Shown: piece after piece, positions 1 through 13,877 of the stretch | Layout: every line of letters starts with the position of its first letter | Numbering within the stretch: position 1 is the first letter of the stretch | Source of the DNA: Gammaproteobacteria bacterium | GTDB lineage: Bacteria; Pseudomonadota; Gammaproteobacteria; DSM-19610 | Direction: 5' to 3' | NCBI GenBank assembly: GCA_015494295.1 | Contig: WGBO01000054.1 | Location: 1-51,427 of the forward strand | Length of the DNA: 51,427 nucleotides | Program-made: the position numbers and the translations under genes | The notes under the pieces: generated by a model | Seen by the model: only the letters and a program-made list of their open reading frames with translations | Told to the model about the DNA's origin: nothing | The model's database searches: none

Positions 1-118
1 AGACCTCTAATTTTCGCGTTCTCTCCTCCTTTTTGTTATCTAGGTAACGTGTAAGTTGAACCGCGATAATAGGCCCCAAGAGAACTGCTAAAATCATCAT
101 CCAGTCGGATATTGTCAT
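1..118 (-). CDS. DUF6680-like small membrane-anchored protein (5' part only)
   Basis: The reading frame starts at ATG 116-118 and runs off the left edge after 39 codons. A strong ribosome binding site (GGAGGA, 123-128 on the complement) lies 5 nt upstream. The visible protein starts MTISDWMMILAVLLGP, a single hydrophobic segment at residues 7-20, followed by QLTRYLDNKKEERTRK, a charged helical stretch. This N-terminal pattern (short membrane anchor, then a Tyr/Trp-Leu-Asp and charged helix) is what I recall for the DUF6680 family, whose function is unknown. The gene is AT-rich compared with the rest of the window and lies just beyond glmS, a common landing site for mobile DNA, so it may be horizontally acquired. 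Only the start is visible. Confidence 0.55.
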   Translation of the reverse strand, partial: MTISDWMMILAVLLGPIIAVQLTRYLDNKKEERTRKLEV

Positions 119-153
119 TATTTCCTCCGAAGCCATTTTCTAAACGCTAACTA

Positions 154-240
154 CTAGTAGACAGCACACGCCATATAGCACGAAAACCCAGGCTCATGCG
201 CCGTTAAGCCGAATTTCAGGTAGATATAAGGTGCTTGCAT
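154..240 (-). CDS. Possible 28-residue small protein
   Basis: ATG at 238-240 is preceded by a good ribosome binding site (AAGGGGG, complement of 246-252, 5 nt spacing) and followed by 28 codons to a TAG at 154-156. The product has two cysteines near its C-terminus and no recognisable domain. It lies 35 nt upstream of the DUF6680-like start on the same strand, so the two could be co-transcribed. The only support is the ribosome binding site and position; it may be non-coding. Confidence 0.25.
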   Translation of the reverse strand: MQAPYIYLKFGLTAHEPGFSCYMACAVY

Positions 241-346
241 ATTATCCCCCTTGGCCGCAGTCGATCGAATTTGCGCCCAGCCCGTTGTATTTTCAAGCAA
301 ATACCTCCGTGCACGCAAGTCAAACACTATTAACCTGCGCATACGG

Positions 347-460
347 CGATAATATCGAGTTTCAGGATATCTTGAATTGCGGGATATCCTCCTCGATATT
401 CCTGTTATCGAGGCCGGTTAACACCATGAAAAGTCGCGCAAATCTCAACATGCCTCGATA
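347..460. repeat. Cluster of inverted TATCGAG(G) repeats with two hairpins
   Basis: TATCGAG(G) or its complement CCTCGATA occurs four times: 353-359, 391-398, 406-413 and 453-460. The two middle copies form a perfect 8-bp hairpin with a 7-nt loop. A second perfect 8-bp inverted repeat, AGGATATC (364-371) and GATATCCT (383-390), lies directly to its left, and CGATA-A-TATCG is at 347-357. Arrays like this can be binding sites for recombinases or regulators. No function can be assigned from sequence alone. Confidence 0.5.
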
Positions 461-512
461 AATGACCACTTATCAAAGCGTAATTCGCGACGTGCGGTTT
501 TCAATATACGTT

Positions 513-542
513 TTATTCGACTGTAACGGATTTCGCCAGGTT
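513..542 (-). other. attTn7-type target sequence (3' end of glmS)
   Basis: The last codons of glmS, encoding NLAKSVTVE and the stop, closely match the conserved glmS 3' end that TnsD of Tn7 recognises; differences from the E. coli sequence are mostly at third positions. Tn7-family elements insert roughly 25 bp past the stop, here near position 488, towards the AT-rich stretch. The target is intact; insertion itself is not proven. Confidence 0.5.
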
Positions 543-2345
543 TCTTGGCTGGTCGACGTCGGTGCCTTTCAGCACAGCAACGTGATATGAGAGAAGCTGC
601 AGGGGGACCGTGAACACTATGGGGGCCACACAGTCGTCGGTAGGTGCGACGGGTAATACGGTGGTTGTTTCGTCGGATGCCATGCCGGCGTTTTCGTCGG
701 CGAATACGAGCATCTCGCCGCCGCGGGCGCTGACTTCCTGCAGGTTGGATTTGAGTTTTTCGATTAGCTCGTTATTCGGCGCGACGACGATAACGGGCAT
801 GCTTGCGTCGATCAGGGCCAGTGGCCCGTGCTTGAGTTCGCCGGCGGGATACGCCTCGGCGTGAATATAGGAGATTTCCTTTAGCTTCAGCGCACCTTCC
901 ATGGCCACGGGGTACTGTGCGCCGCGACCGAGGAACAGGGCGTTCTGCTTGTCGGCGAAGCGTTCGGCGAGGGTCTGGATGTCGCCGTCCAGCTCCAGGA
1001 CGTCTTCGATTTGCTTGGGCAGATGTTCGAGCTGTTTGACCAGATTGCGTTCCATGTCTTCGGTTAGGCTGAAACGGCGGCCGAGTACGATGGTCAGCAG
1101 CATGAGAGCAACCAGTTGAGTGGTGAAGGCCTTGGTCGACGCCACACCGATTTCCGGTCCGGCGCGCGTCATCAACACCAGGTCGGATTCTCTTGTGAGT
1201 GAGCTTTCCGGCACGTTGCAAATGGTCAGGGACTGGCCAAAGCCCAGACGCCGCGCTTCCTGGAGCCCCGCCAGCGTGTCAGCGGTTTCACCGGACTGGG
1301 AAATTGTCACGATCAGCGAACTGTTGCGCACAACGGGTTTGCGATAACGGAACTCGCTGGCGACTTCAACGCTACACGGGATGCCGGCCAGCGATTCCAT
1401 CCAGTAACGTGCGATCAGCCCGGCGTGGTAACTGGTGCCGCAGGCAATGATATGCACGCCCTGCACCTTGTCGAATACGTCTCGCGCATTGGCGCCAAAG
1501 GCTTCCTCTATCACGCGGCCCTGGAACAGACGCCCTTCCAGGGTGTCGGCGATGGCGCGCGGTTGCTCGAAGATTTCCTTGAGCATGTAATGCCGGTAGT
1601 CGCCCCGCTCCACGGCGTCGGCGGACAACTCGGACAGTGTTTCCTTGCGTGTCACGATGTTGCCGTTCGCGTCATGAATGGTGATGCCTTCCAGCGAGAT
1701 GTCAGCGATGTCGCCTTCTTCGAGGAACAGGAACCGTTGCGTGACAGGCAGCAGTGCCGCCACGTCCGAGGCGATGAAGTATTCGCCGATACCGATGCCG
1801 ATCACCAGGGGGCTGCCCCGCCGCGCTGCAATCAGTCGCCCCGGTTCGTCGATGCTGACAACGCCCAATGCGTACGCGCCTTCGAGGTCCGCGCAGGCGT
1901 GCGTAACGGCGGCCAGCAGGTCTTCCCCGGCATCGAGGTGATGGTGCACCTGGTGGGCGATTACCTCGGTGTCTGTGTCGGAGGTGAAAGCATACTGTTG
2001 TTCCTGCTGACGCCGGCGCAGGCTTTCGTGGTTCTCGATGATGCCATTGTGAACGATGGCGACGCGCTTCTGGCAGATGTGCGGGTGGGCATTGTTTTCG
2101 CTTGGCTTGCCGTGGGTTGCCCAACGTGTGTGGGCAATGCCGGTGGCGCCACTGATCGGTTCACGTTGTAGGGCCTGCGCGAGTTCCTCGACCTTGCCGA
2201 GGGTGCGCATGCGTCGCAGCGTGGCGTCGCGGTCCAGCACCGCAAGACCGGCCGAGTCGTAACCGCGATATTCCAGCCGACGCAACCCCTCCAGCAGGAT
2301 GGGGGTGACGTCACGTTGCGCTACGGCGCCGACGATTCCACACAT
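513..2345 (-). CDS. glmS: Glutamine--fructose-6-phosphate aminotransferase (isomerizing)
   Basis: Makes glucosamine-6-phosphate from fructose-6-phosphate and glutamine, the entry step to UDP-GlcNAc for peptidoglycan and LPS. The 610-residue product has the usual full length. It begins MCGIVGAV, with Cys2 as N-terminal nucleophile of the class II glutaminase domain (about residues 2-220). Two SIS sugar-isomerase domains follow, containing [17 protein letters not shown] and the C-terminal KSVTVE. It is the last gene of a minus-strand series behind glmU (64-bp gap), which catalyses later steps of the same pathway. No ribosome binding site of note and no terminator were seen. No glmS ribozyme is expected or seen. 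Confidence 0.98.
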   Translation of the reverse strand: MCGIVGAVAQRDVTPILLEGLRRLEYRGYDSAGLAVLDRDATLRRMRTLGKVEELAQALQREPISGATGIAHTRWATHGKPSENNAHPHICQKRVAIVHNGIIENHESLRRRQQEQQYAFTSDTDTEVIAHQVHHHLDAGEDLLAAVTHACADLEGAYALGVVSIDEPGRLIAARRGSPLVIGIGIGEYFIASDVAALLPVTQRFLFLEEGDIADISLEGITIHDANGNIVTRKETLSELSADAVERGDYRHYMLKEIFEQPRAIADTLEGRLFQGRVIEEAFGANARDVFDKVQGVHIIACGTSYHAGLIARYWMESLAGIPCSVEVASEFRYRKPVVRNSSLIVTISQSGETADTLAGLQEARRLGFGQSLTICNVPESSLTRESDLVLMTRAGPEIGVASTKAFTTQLVALMLLTIVLGRRFSLTEDMERNLVKQLEHLPKQIEDVLELDGDIQTLAERFADKQNALFLGRGAQYPVAMEGALKLKEISYIHAEAYPAGELKHGPLALIDASMPVIVVAPNNELIEKLKSNLQEVSARGGEMLVFADENAGMASDETTTVLPVAPTDDCVAPIVFTVPLQLLSYHVAVLKGTDVDQPRNLAKSVTVE

Positions 2346-2409
2346 GATGCGTATGACTTCCCTGGTTGGCTGTGTCTGGTATCGGCCACGTTTGGCTCGG
2401 CTTGATTGC

Positions 2410-3777
2410 TCAGCGCGGTTTCTTCACGGGCCGCTTCCAGCCCTTGATGGTCTGCTGCCGCACCCGGCTGAGGGTAAGTTCGCCCGGCGGCACGTCCTGG
2501 GTAATGGTCGAGCCGGCCCCGATGGTGGCGCCGTCGCCGATTTTCACCGGCGCGATCAACTGGCAGTCGGAACCGAGAAACACGTTGTCGCCAATCTCGG
2601 TCAGATACTTGTTGGCACCATCATAATTGCAGGTGATGGTACCCGCACCAACGTTGACGCCGCGCCCCATGTGGGTATCGCCCACATAACTGAGATGGTT
2701 GACCTTCGAGCCCTCGTCGATCCTCGATTTTTTTATCTCAACGAAATTGCCCACCTTGACCTGTTCGGCCAGCACGCTCTGCGGCCGCAGGCGCGCGAAC
2801 GGACCGATGATGCAGCGCTTACCGATTTCGCTTTCGTCAATCACGCAATAGGGCAGCAGTTCGACATCGTCGCCGACAGTGGTGTTGCGCAACACACAGC
2901 CCGCGCCGATGCTGACCCGCTCGCCGATGACCACCTTGCCTTCGAGCACCACGTTGGCATCGATGCGACTGTCCTGGCCAACCTGGACATCGCCGCGGAT
3001 ATCGAGCCGCGCCGGGTCGGCAAGGGTCACGCCAGCGAGCATCAGCCGCTCGGCCTGGCGACGCTGGTAGACACGCTCCAGTCGCGCAAGCTGAACCCGG
3101 TCATTCACACCGAGGATTTCATATTCATGCGGCGCGCGGATGCTTTCCACCGGCACGCCGTCGGTCACCGCCATGGCGATGACATCGGTCAGGTAGTATT
3201 CGCCCTGTGCGTTGCGGTTGTCGAGCCGCTCCAGCCAGCGCTTCAGACAATGGGCGGGGGCAGCGAGAAAGCCGCTGTTGATCTCGCGGATCGCGAGCTG
3301 GTCAGCGTCGGCGTCCTTTTGCTCGACAATGCCGACCAGCCTGCCCGCTTCGTCGCGAAGCATGCGGCCGTAGCCAGTGGGGTCATCGAGTTCCGCGGTC
3401 AGTACGGCCAGCGCCCCATCGTCGGCCTTTTCGACCAGGGCGGCAAGCGTGTCGACGCCTATCAACGGCACGTCACCATACAGCACCAGCACGCTATCCT
3501 GATCCCCGATGCCGGGCATCGCCTGGTCGACGGCGTGCCCGGTGCCAAGTTGTTCGGCCTGCAACACCCAGTCCACCGCCTCCCCGGACAGCATGTCGCG
3601 AACCTGTTCCCCGCCGTGTCCGTAGACGACGGCGATCCGCGCCGGCGACAAGCGCCGCGCGCGGTCGATGACATGTTTCAGCAGGGGAATGCCGCCGAGC
3701 GGGTGCAGCACCTTGGGCAAGGCGGAACGCATGCGCGTGCCCTGACCAGCGGCGAGTATGACAATACTGAGACTCAT
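2410..3777 (-). CDS. glmU: Bifunctional GlcNAc-1-P uridyltransferase / GlcN-1-P acetyltransferase
   Basis: Catalyses the last two steps to UDP-GlcNAc: acetylation of glucosamine-1-phosphate, then uridylation. The ATG at 3775-3777 gives 455 residues, the family's usual size. A longer frame back to 3828 would add 17 residues with no family resemblance. The N-terminal pyrophosphorylase domain starts [16 protein letters not shown] with the nucleotide-binding loop, then [12 protein letters not shown]. The C-terminal half (from about residue 250) is a left-handed beta-helix of hexapeptide repeats with the acetyl-CoA site. It lies between an FKBP gene and glmS on the same strand. The ribosome binding site before this start is weak. 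Confidence 0.97.
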   Translation of the reverse strand: MSLSIVILAAGQGTRMRSALPKVLHPLGGIPLLKHVIDRARRLSPARIAVVYGHGGEQVRDMLSGEAVDWVLQAEQLGTGHAVDQAMPGIGDQDSVLVLYGDVPLIGVDTLAALVEKADDGALAVLTAELDDPTGYGRMLRDEAGRLVGIVEQKDADADQLAIREINSGFLAAPAHCLKRWLERLDNRNAQGEYYLTDVIAMAVTDGVPVESIRAPHEYEILGVNDRVQLARLERVYQRRQAERLMLAGVTLADPARLDIRGDVQVGQDSRIDANVVLEGKVVIGERVSIGAGCVLRNTTVGDDVELLPYCVIDESEIGKRCIIGPFARLRPQSVLAEQVKVGNFVEIKKSRIDEGSKVNHLSYVGDTHMGRGVNVGAGTITCNYDGANKYLTEIGDNVFLGSDCQLIAPVKIGDGATIGAGSTITQDVPPGELTLSRVRQQTIKGWKRPVKKPR

Positions 3778-3853
3778 TGGAAGGCAGGAAAATCCGTTTG
3801 GGCCATGACTGGCCCAATGATACGGCATTCCGGGCGGAAAACTGAAGCGGCGA

Positions 3854-4333
3854 TCAGTGCAGGATGGGTGAAGAGACGCCCTTTTTCATTTCCTCGTCAC
3901 TGGCGTCGCGAATATCGGTGACGGTAACCGAGTAGGTCAGGGTCTTGCCCGCGAAGGGATGGTTGCCGTCCACCGTCAGCTTGTTGCCCTCGATTTTCGA
4001 CACGAAGAATGAACGGCGCTCGCCACGGTCGTTCTGCATCTCCACTTCGGCGCCGATACGGCGGAATTCGGGCGGAACGTTCTCGATATCGTCGACAAAA
4101 GTCAGGTTGGGGTCGTGCTCGCCGAAGGCCTTTTCCGGCGGTAGCACCACTTCCACGGTATCCCCGACCGCTCGCCCTTCCAGGGCGGCTTCGACGTCGG
4201 GAAACATCTGGTTGGCGCCACCGTGCGCGTAGTACAGCGGGATATCCGACTGCTCCAGGATTTCACCCGTGTCGGCGATGATCGAATAGGTGATCGCGAC
4301 CACCTTGCCCTTGCTTACGACGTCGTCTGTCAT
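3854..4333 (-). CDS. FKBP-type peptidyl-prolyl cis-trans isomerase, SlyD-like
   Basis: Predicted prolyl isomerase and chaperone of the SlyD/FkpB branch. The 159-residue protein starts MTDDVVSKGKVVAITYSI and has the split FKBP domain (about 8-70 and 125-150) interrupted by a chaperone 'insert-in-flap' segment. Motifs YYAHGGANQMFPDVEAAL and GEHDPNLT, followed by NHPFAGKTL, are typical. The histidine-rich metal-binding tail of E. coli SlyD is missing; the protein ends SSPILH, so nickel delivery is not implied. There is no signal peptide, so it should be cytoplasmic. It sits between atpC and glmU, genes that are neighbours in many gammaproteobacteria, 13 bp after atpC. Confidence 0.9.
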   Translation of the reverse strand: MTDDVVSKGKVVAITYSIIADTGEILEQSDIPLYYAHGGANQMFPDVEAALEGRAVGDTVEVVLPPEKAFGEHDPNLTFVDDIENVPPEFRRIGAEVEMQNDRGERRSFFVSKIEGNKLTVDGNHPFAGKTLTYSVTVTDIRDASDEEMKKGVSSPILH

Positions 4334-4346
4334 TGGTGTCGCCGGC

Positions 4347-4772
4347 TCAGACGCCGGTCTTCTCCCGCAGCTTCTTGATGGTGCGCAACTGTGCCATCGC
4401 CTCGGCCAGTTCCACCTTCGCCTTGGCGAAATCGAATTCGCTCTTCCTGTCCTTCATGGCGCGCTCGGCGTGCTCCTTGGCCTTCAGCGCCGCAGCCTCG
4501 TCGAGGTCGCGGGCGCGCACGGCGGTGTCGGCAAGCACCGTCACCACGTGCGGCTGCACTTCCAGCATGCCGCCGGACACGTAGAAGAACTGCTCTTCCT
4601 TGCCCTCGACCTGGACCCGGACTTCGCCGGGTTTCAGGCGGGTCAGCAGGGGCGTATGGCGGGGCGCGATGCCGACCTCGCCCATCTCGGCCGGCGCGAA
4701 CACCATATTGGCCGTGCCCGAGAAGATCTCCTCCTCGGCACTGACAATATCCACATGTATGGTCATAGCCAT
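4347..4772 (-). CDS. atpC: F-type ATP synthase subunit epsilon
   Basis: Central-stalk subunit that contacts the c-ring and can inhibit ATP hydrolysis. The 141-residue product has the N-terminal beta-sandwich ([17 protein letters not shown], then [20 protein letters not shown]) and a C-terminal helical hairpin that includes [13 protein letters not shown]. Two in-frame ATGs (4770-4772 and 4764-4766) are possible; they differ by two residues. Last gene of the atp operon, 23 bp after atpD. Confidence 0.96.
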   Translation of the reverse strand: MAMTIHVDIVSAEEEIFSGTANMVFAPAEMGEVGIAPRHTPLLTRLKPGEVRVQVEGKEEQFFYVSGGMLEVQPHVVTVLADTAVRARDLDEAAALKAKEHAERAMKDRKSEFDFAKAKVELAEAMAQLRTIKKLREKTGV

Positions 4773-4795
4773 ATTCTAGCCCTCGGGATGCCCTG

Positions 4796-6190
<1,395 letters not shown>

Positions 6191-6205
6191 TTAAATTCTG
6201 TAAAC

Positions 6206-7069
6206 CTATACGGCCGCGGCGCCAGCCACGATCTCCGACAGTTCCTGGGTAATCGCCGCCTGGCGGGCCTTGTTGTAGACCAGTTGCAGGCCGCTGATGA
6301 GCTCGCCGGCATTGTCCGAGGCGGCTTTCATCGCCACCATGCGGGCCGCCATTTCGCAGGCGATGTTCTCCACCACGCCCTGATAGACCAGGGACTCGAT
6401 ATAGCGCATCAGCAACTGGTCCATGACTTCCTTGGCGTCCGGCTCGTAGATGTAGTCCCAGTGGTGCTTGAGCTGCTCATCGCTTTCGTCACCGACAACC
6501 GGCAGCAGTTGCTCGACCTGCGGCGACTGGGTCATGGTGTTCACGAACTCGTTGTTGGCGATGTACAGGCGGTCGATGCGGCCTTCGTCGTAGGCGTCGA
6601 GCATCACTTTCACCGAACCGATCAGCGTCTCGATGCCGGGGGCGTCGCCGAGATGGGCGCTCTCGCACACCACGTTGCCGCCAAACCGCCCGAAGAAGCT
6701 CTTGGCCTTGGTGCCGATGACCGACAGGTCGATTTCCAGACCCTGGCTCTGCCACTCGGCCATGGCCTGCATTGCAGCCTTGAACAGGTTGATGTTGAGG
6801 CCGCCGCACAGGCCGCGGTCGGTGGACACCACAATCAGGCCCACCCGCCTGGCCTCCCGCTCGATGAGGAAGGGATGCCTGTACTCCGGGTGTGCCTTGC
6901 CCATGTGCGCGACCACCGTGCGCATCTTGGCCGCATAGGGGCGGGTGGCCCGCATGCGATCCTGCGCCCGGCGCATCTTGCTCGCCGCGACCATTTCCAT
7001 GGCCTTGGTGATCTTCTGCGTGTTCTGGATGCTCTTGATCTGGGTGCGTATCTCTTTCGCGCCAGCCAT
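6206..7069 (-). CDS. atpG: F-type ATP synthase subunit gamma
   Basis: Rotor shaft of F1. The 287-residue product starts [20 protein letters not shown], the conserved N-terminal helix, has [11 protein letters not shown] in the middle domain and ends with the second coiled-coil helix ([19 protein letters not shown]). Both shaft helices are complete. Twenty bp separate it from atpA upstream and 33 bp from atpD downstream, consistent with one transcript. Confidence 0.98.
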   Translation of the reverse strand: MAGAKEIRTQIKSIQNTQKITKAMEMVAASKMRRAQDRMRATRPYAAKMRTVVAHMGKAHPEYRHPFLIEREARRVGLIVVSTDRGLCGGLNINLFKAAMQAMAEWQSQGLEIDLSVIGTKAKSFFGRFGGNVVCESAHLGDAPGIETLIGSVKVMLDAYDEGRIDRLYIANNEFVNTMTQSPQVEQLLPVVGDESDEQLKHHWDYIYEPDAKEVMDQLLMRYIESLVYQGVVENIACEMAARMVAMKAASDNAGELISGLQLVYNKARQAAITQELSEIVAGAAAV

Positions 7070-7089
7070 AGCCTGATTCCCGCGGTTGG

Positions 7090-8631
<1,542 letters not shown>

Positions 8632-8647
8632 TACTTGCGTCCTCTAC

Positions 8648-9217
8648 TTAGTGAACCAGGGCGTTGGAGAGTTGTCGCAGATATTCGACAGCCGACCCGT
8701 CTATCACCAGGTCGCCTGCGCGGATGACTGCACCACCCACCAGGTCTTCGTTCACGGAACAATTCAGTTGCACGTCGCGGCCAAGACGCTTTTTCAGGGC
8801 GTCGGCGATTGCCGTCTTCTGCGCATCGTTCAGGGGCTGAGCGGACAGCACCTCGGCCTCTACCTTGCCTTCCGCCTCATCGCGGAACTGCCGGTACAGG
8901 GCCTCGATCATGGGGAGCTGGTCGAGCCGACCGTTTTCCGCCAGTATCCTGAGCAGATTGACAGCGCTTTCCCCGATGTCGTCCCCGCAGGCGCGGATCA
9001 TCAGCCTGGCTGCGTCGTCACGTGTCAGTTTCGGGTTGTCGAGCATCGCGCGCATGGTCTCGTTACCGGCCACCGCCGCCATCAGCGCCAGTTGCCCGGA
9101 CCATTGCGCCAGTTCGCCCTTGCTGTTGGCAAGCTCGAACACGGCGCGAGCGTAGGGGCGCGCCAGCGCCGCCTCGCCGCCGCTATCCTCGACGTCCTGT
9201 GTTGTGGAATCTGTCAT
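8648..9217 (-). CDS. atpH: F-type ATP synthase subunit delta
   Basis: Peripheral-stalk subunit that ties F1 to the b dimer. I prefer ATG 9215-9217 because AGGTG lies 6 nt upstream. A GTG directly after the atpF stop (9224-9226) would add three residues. From the ATG the product has 189 residues, with the family start LARPYARAVFELA after a 15-residue extension, and a C-terminal strand DGSAVEYLRQLSNAL that contacts subunit b. Tight packing against atpF suggests translational coupling. Confidence 0.95.
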   Translation of the reverse strand: MTDSTTQDVEDSGGEAALARPYARAVFELANSKGELAQWSGQLALMAAVAGNETMRAMLDNPKLTRDDAARLMIRACGDDIGESAVNLLRILAENGRLDQLPMIEALYRQFRDEAEGKVEAEVLSAQPLNDAQKTAIADALKKRLGRDVQLNCSVNEDLVGGAVIRAGDLVIDGSAVEYLRQLSNALVH

Positions 9218-9226
9218 CGCCTGCAC

Positions 9227-9697
9227 CTAGATCCGGGCGACCAGATCTTTGATCAGCTCGTCGTTGGCCGTGGCATCCAGCTCGCGCTTGAGGATGCGGC
9301 CGGCGCCCGCCGTGGCGATCTCCACCACCTTGCCGCGCAAGGCTTCGCGGGCACGGTTCACTTCCTGTTCGATCTCGGCTTCGGCGGCCGCCTTCAGGCG
9401 GTTGCCTTCCTCGATCGCGTCGGCTTTCGCCTCGTCGACGATCTCCGCGGCGCGCTTTTCGGCACGCTGGATGACTTCGGCGGCCTGCTGCTTGGCCTCG
9501 TGCAGAATCTCGGTCGCCTTCTGCTGCGCCAGTTCCTGCTCGTGCTTGCCACGGTCGGCCGCGGCCAGGCCTTCAGCGATCTTTTCCTTGCGCTCGGTGA
9601 GCGCCGTCATGATCGGCGGCCACACAAACTTCATGCAGAACCACACGAACACCAGGAAAGTTATGCTTTGCCCGATCAATGTCGCGTTGAAATTCAT
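9227..9697 (-). CDS. atpF: F-type ATP synthase subunit b
   Basis: Membrane-anchored peripheral stalk. The 156-residue product has one N-terminal transmembrane helix ([20 protein letters not shown], about residues 5-26) followed by a long charged, Ala/Glu/Lys-rich helix (about 30-140) that dimerises as a right-handed coiled coil. Normal length. A single b gene is present, with no b' paralogue as in photosynthetic bacteria. Confidence 0.97.
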   Translation of the reverse strand: MNFNATLIGQSITFLVFVWFCMKFVWPPIMTALTERKEKIAEGLAAADRGKHEQELAQQKATEILHEAKQQAAEVIQRAEKRAAEIVDEAKADAIEEGNRLKAAAEAEIEQEVNRAREALRGKVVEIATAGAGRILKRELDATANDELIKDLVARI

Positions 9698-9745
9698 GGT
9701 TGCACCTCGTGCAATTCAGTGGATAAAACGGGGTTACAGATTGTT

Positions 9746-10000
<255 letters not shown>

Positions 10001-10036
10001 TTACGTTTAATCGTTAATATAGAAGGTTGAAGTGAA

Positions 10037-11273
<1,237 letters not shown>

Positions 11274-11330
11274 CCCGCATCAACCGGGGCATTGCACGAT
11301 CACCGGTTGCGGCGATGTGAGGCGGGCGCG

Positions 11331-11360
11331 ATTATAAAGATCGTCGATAGGTGGGGTCAA
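11331..11360 (-). promoter_or_regulatory. Sigma-70 promoter of the atp operon
   Basis: On the minus strand TTGACC (complement of 11355-11360) and a perfect TATAAT (complement of 11331-11336) are separated by 18 bp, about 58 bp before the atpI start. This is the best housekeeping promoter match in the window and fits a strongly expressed operon. Confidence 0.8.
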
Positions 11361-11396
11361 CAATTTATATATCCGATGTGGATATCCCTGTAATCC

Positions 11397-12299
11397 CTAT
11401 TGGATATGTTCGAGGATGCCATCCAGTTCGTCGAGGCTGTTGTAGCTGATGATGAGCTTGCCCTTGCCGCGCGCGCCGGACTGGACGCGGACCGGCGCGC
11501 CGATACGATCCGACAAATCCTGTTCCAGCCTCACCAGATCGGGGTCGCGGCGCGGGGCGGTCGTGTCCGCGCCGGCATCCGCGGCCAGCAACTGTTTGAC
11601 CAGCCGTTCGGTGGCGCGCGCGGATAACCCCTTGTCCACCACCTGGTGCGCGGCTTCCGCCTGGCGGCGTCCGGAAAGCGCCAGCAGCGCCCGCGCATGC
11701 CCCATTTCCAGCTCGCCGCGCTCGACCATTCCGGTGGCGACCTCGCCCAGTTCCAGCAGCCGCAGCAGGTTGGAAACCGCGGTGCGCGAGCGGCCGACGG
11801 CCTCGGCGGCCTGTTGATGGGTCATCTCGAACTCGTCGATCAGACGCTGCAGCGCCCGCGCCTCCTCGAGCGGATTGAGATCCTCGCGCTGGATGTTCTC
11901 GATCAGTGCCACAGCGATGGCGGCGCGGTCGTCCATCTCGCGGATCACCACCGGGACTTCCTTCAGCCCGGCGAGCTGGGCGGCCCGCCAGCGGCGTTCG
12001 CCGGCAACGATTTCATAGCGCCCCTTGCTGACTGCGCGCACCAGGATGGGTTGCACCACACCCTGCTGGCGGATCGAGTCCGCCAGTTCTTCCAGGCTTT
12101 CGTTGTGCATGTCCACGCGCGGCTGGTACTTGCCGCGCTGCAACTGCTCGACGCCGAGCGTGCGCAACGCGTCGGCCTCGTCGACCGGCGTCGCGGCCGG
12201 GGCGGCGCTTGCGGCGGGCGTGTCAGGGGTGGTCGCGGCGCGCGATGAACCCAGCAGGGCGTCGAGCCCGCGACCCAGTCCTCGTTTCTTTGCTGCCAT
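11397..12299 (-). CDS. parB: Chromosome-partitioning protein ParB (parS-binding CTPase)
   Basis: Binds parS, loads as a CTP-dependent sliding clamp and organises the origin region. The 300-residue protein starts [17 protein letters not shown], the conserved N-terminal ParA-contacting sequence. A low-complexity linker rich in Ala/Pro follows, then the CTP-binding domain with GERRWRAAQ, a helix-turn-helix (TVSNLLRLL region) and a C-terminal dimerisation domain. Two perfect parS sites occur in this window inside recF, about 15 kb away. It lies downstream of parA on the same strand. Confidence 0.97.
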   Translation of the reverse strand: MAAKKRGLGRGLDALLGSSRAATTPDTPAASAAPAATPVDEADALRTLGVEQLQRGKYQPRVDMHNESLEELADSIRQQGVVQPILVRAVSKGRYEIVAGERRWRAAQLAGLKEVPVVIREMDDRAAIAVALIENIQREDLNPLEEARALQRLIDEFEMTHQQAAEAVGRSRTAVSNLLRLLELGEVATGMVERGELEMGHARALLALSGRRQAEAAHQVVDKGLSARATERLVKQLLAADAGADTTAPRRDPDLVRLEQDLSDRIGAPVRVQSGARGKGKLIISYNSLDELDGILEHIQ

Positions 12300-12340
12300 G
12301 GTGTTGCGTCGGGGTATTTGCGGAAAAGTGGAACACTAAC

Positions 12341-12369
12341 GGAAAAGCGCCGGTGGCACTAGCCCGGCG
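12341..12369 (-). terminator. Weak hairpin between parA and parB
   Basis: On the minus strand CGCCGG and CCGGCG (12364-12369 and 12348-12353) form a 6-bp stem with a 10-nt loop, followed by CTTTTCC. It could attenuate read-through from parA into parB. The T-tract is short, so it may not terminate. Confidence 0.3.
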
Positions 12370-12377
12370 TGACGCCC

Positions 12378-13202
12378 TCAGCCGCTTTCGGCGCCGGCGC
12401 CGGTGTCCGCTGCGGCTTCCGCCAGCGCCTGCTGGCGTTCCTGTTCGCGCCGCAGCAGCTCGCCGGCCAGCGCCAGGTAGGCGATGGCGCCGCGCGAGGT
12501 GCGGTCGTACTTAATGATGGGCGCGCCGTGGCTGGGCGCCTCGGCAAGGCGCACGTTGCGCGGAATGATGGTGCGATAGACCTTGTCGCCGAAATGCTCC
12601 AGCAACTGCTCGGAAACCTCGTTGGCGAGATTGTTGCGGGCGTCGAACATGGTGCGCAGCAGGCCCTCGATCTCCAGTTCCGGGTTGACCGCCTCGCGAA
12701 TTTGCTCGATGGTTTCGATCAACGCGCTCAGGCCTTCCAGCGCGTAGTACTCGCACTGGATGGGAATGAACACGGCATCGGCCGCCGTCAGCGCGTTGAG
12801 CGTCAGCATGTTCAGCGACGGCGGACAGTCGATGAGAATATAGTCGTAACGGCCGCGCACCGGGGCGATGCGCTGTTGCAGGCGCGCCTCGCGCGATTCC
12901 ACCTGCATCAGCCGCACCTCGGCGGCGGTCAGGTCGCTGTTGCCGGGCAACAGGTGGTAACCGGCGGCGCCGGCGTCGACGATGAGGCGCTCGATGGGGG
13001 TATCTTCCAGCAACAGGTGGTAGCCGCTGAGCTCCAGCGCGTGCTTGTCCACACCGCTGCCCATGGTGGCGTTGCCCTGCGGATCGAAATCCACCAGCAG
13101 CACCTTGCGGTGGGTGGCGGCCAGCGAGGCGGCCAGGTTCACGCAGGTGGTGGTCTTGCCGACGCCGCCTTTCTGGTTGGTAATGGCAATGATGCGACCC
13201 AT
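12378..13202 (-). CDS. parA: Chromosome-partitioning ATPase ParA (Soj)
   Basis: Deviant Walker ATPase that binds DNA non-specifically and moves or positions ParB-parS complexes. The 274-residue protein starts MGRIIAITNQKGGVGKTT, with the signature lysine of the KGGVGKTT motif at residues 11-18. It also has DFDPQGNATMGSG and LIDCPPSLNMLTLNAL. There is no N-terminal DNA-binding extension, so it is the chromosomal, not the plasmid ParA-Ia, type. Gene order rsmG-parA-parB is conserved near many bacterial origins. It starts 6 bp after rsmG. Confidence 0.97.
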   Translation of the reverse strand: MGRIIAITNQKGGVGKTTTCVNLAASLAATHRKVLLVDFDPQGNATMGSGVDKHALELSGYHLLLEDTPIERLIVDAGAAGYHLLPGNSDLTAAEVRLMQVESREARLQQRIAPVRGRYDYILIDCPPSLNMLTLNALTAADAVFIPIQCEYYALEGLSALIETIEQIREAVNPELEIEGLLRTMFDARNNLANEVSEQLLEHFGDKVYRTIIPRNVRLAEAPSHGAPIIKYDRTSRGAIAYLALAGELLRREQERQQALAEAAADTGAGAESG

Positions 13203-13208
13203 GGTGTC

Positions 13209-13877
13209 TCAATCCGTCAGTTGTCGTTGGTCCAGTATCAACAGGTGTCGTTCGGCGTCCAGTCCGGCCACCGTCAGCGGCTCGATACGCACCGCGCCGG
13301 CGTGCGCGAAATCCGCCAGCTCGGCGTCCGGGCGCGTGCCCTTCATGAACAGCCAGCGTCCCCGCCCGTCCAGCAGGTGCCGGGTCATCCGGTACAACTC
13401 CGCCAGGCTCGACACCGCGCGGCTGATCACCATATCAAATGGTTGCGCCGGCTGATACGCCTCCATGCGGGCGTGCACGGCATCCACGCCCGCCAGTCCC
13501 AACTCCGCGGCCGCCTGGCGAACAAAGCGCAGCTTCTTTTCGCTGGAATCCAGCAGCGTCACCGCCAGTTCCGGCCGGGCGATGGCCAGCGGCAGACCGG
13601 GCAGACCGGCGCCGGTGCCCACATCCAGCAGGCGTCCGCCCTCCAGGTAGGGCAATACCGCCAGGCTGTCGAGAATGTGCCGGGTCACCATCTCGCGCGG
13701 TTCGCGCACCGCGGTCAGGTTGTACACCCGGTTCCACCTGGCCAGCAGCGCGACCAGCGCCGCCAGCCGCGCCACCGCCGTTTCGTCGAGGCCGAGCGAC
13801 ATGGAGGACGCACCCGCGGCTATCGCCTCCGCGATGACCGCGTCGCCCTTTGGACCGCCGGCCCGCACCCCCGCCAT
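13209..13877 (-). CDS. rsmG: 16S rRNA (guanine-527-N7)-methyltransferase
   Basis: Methylates G527 of 16S rRNA with S-adenosylmethionine. The 222-residue product contains WNRVYNLTAVREPREMV, HILDSLAV and the SAM-binding loop LLDVGTGAGLPGLPLA. The ATG at 13875-13877 overlaps the mnmG stop as TGATG, which suggests coupling and supports this start, although it gives a protein slightly longer than E. coli RsmG. A start at Met26 is the alternative. Confidence 0.96.
   Translation of the reverse strand: MAGVRAGGPKGDAVIAEAIAAGASSMSLGLDETAVARLAALVALLARWNRVYNLTAVREPREMVTRHILDSLAVLPYLEGGRLLDVGTGAGLPGLPLAIARPELAVTLLDSSEKKLRFVRQAAAELGLAGVDAVHARMEAYQPAQPFDMVISRAVSSLAELYRMTRHLLDGRGRWLFMKGTRPDAELADFAHAGAVRIEPLTVAGLDAERHLLILDQRQLTD

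Larger units (their letters stand above)
119..512. other. AT-rich, mostly non-coding stretch downstream of glmS
   Basis: Apart from the possible small ORF at 154-240 I see no convincing gene here. The stretch is clearly richer in A+T than the neighbouring core genes. It holds a perfect palindrome CTACTAGTAG (151-160) and a cluster of short inverted repeats (347-460). No rho-independent terminator follows the glmS stop codon, although one is usual there. This fits a junction between the conserved chromosome and inserted DNA, but no transposon end was identified. Confidence 0.5.

Noticed and set aside
151..215. attC-like integron recombination site on the minus strand
   Set aside because: One end fits the RYYYAAC core (GCTTAAC) but the other, GTTAGCG, does not fit GTTRRRY, and the inner part lacks the paired arms of an attC site.
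231..461. 76-codon frame on the plus strand at the left edge
   Set aside because: No ribosome binding site, no recognisable sequence, and it runs through the inverted repeats.
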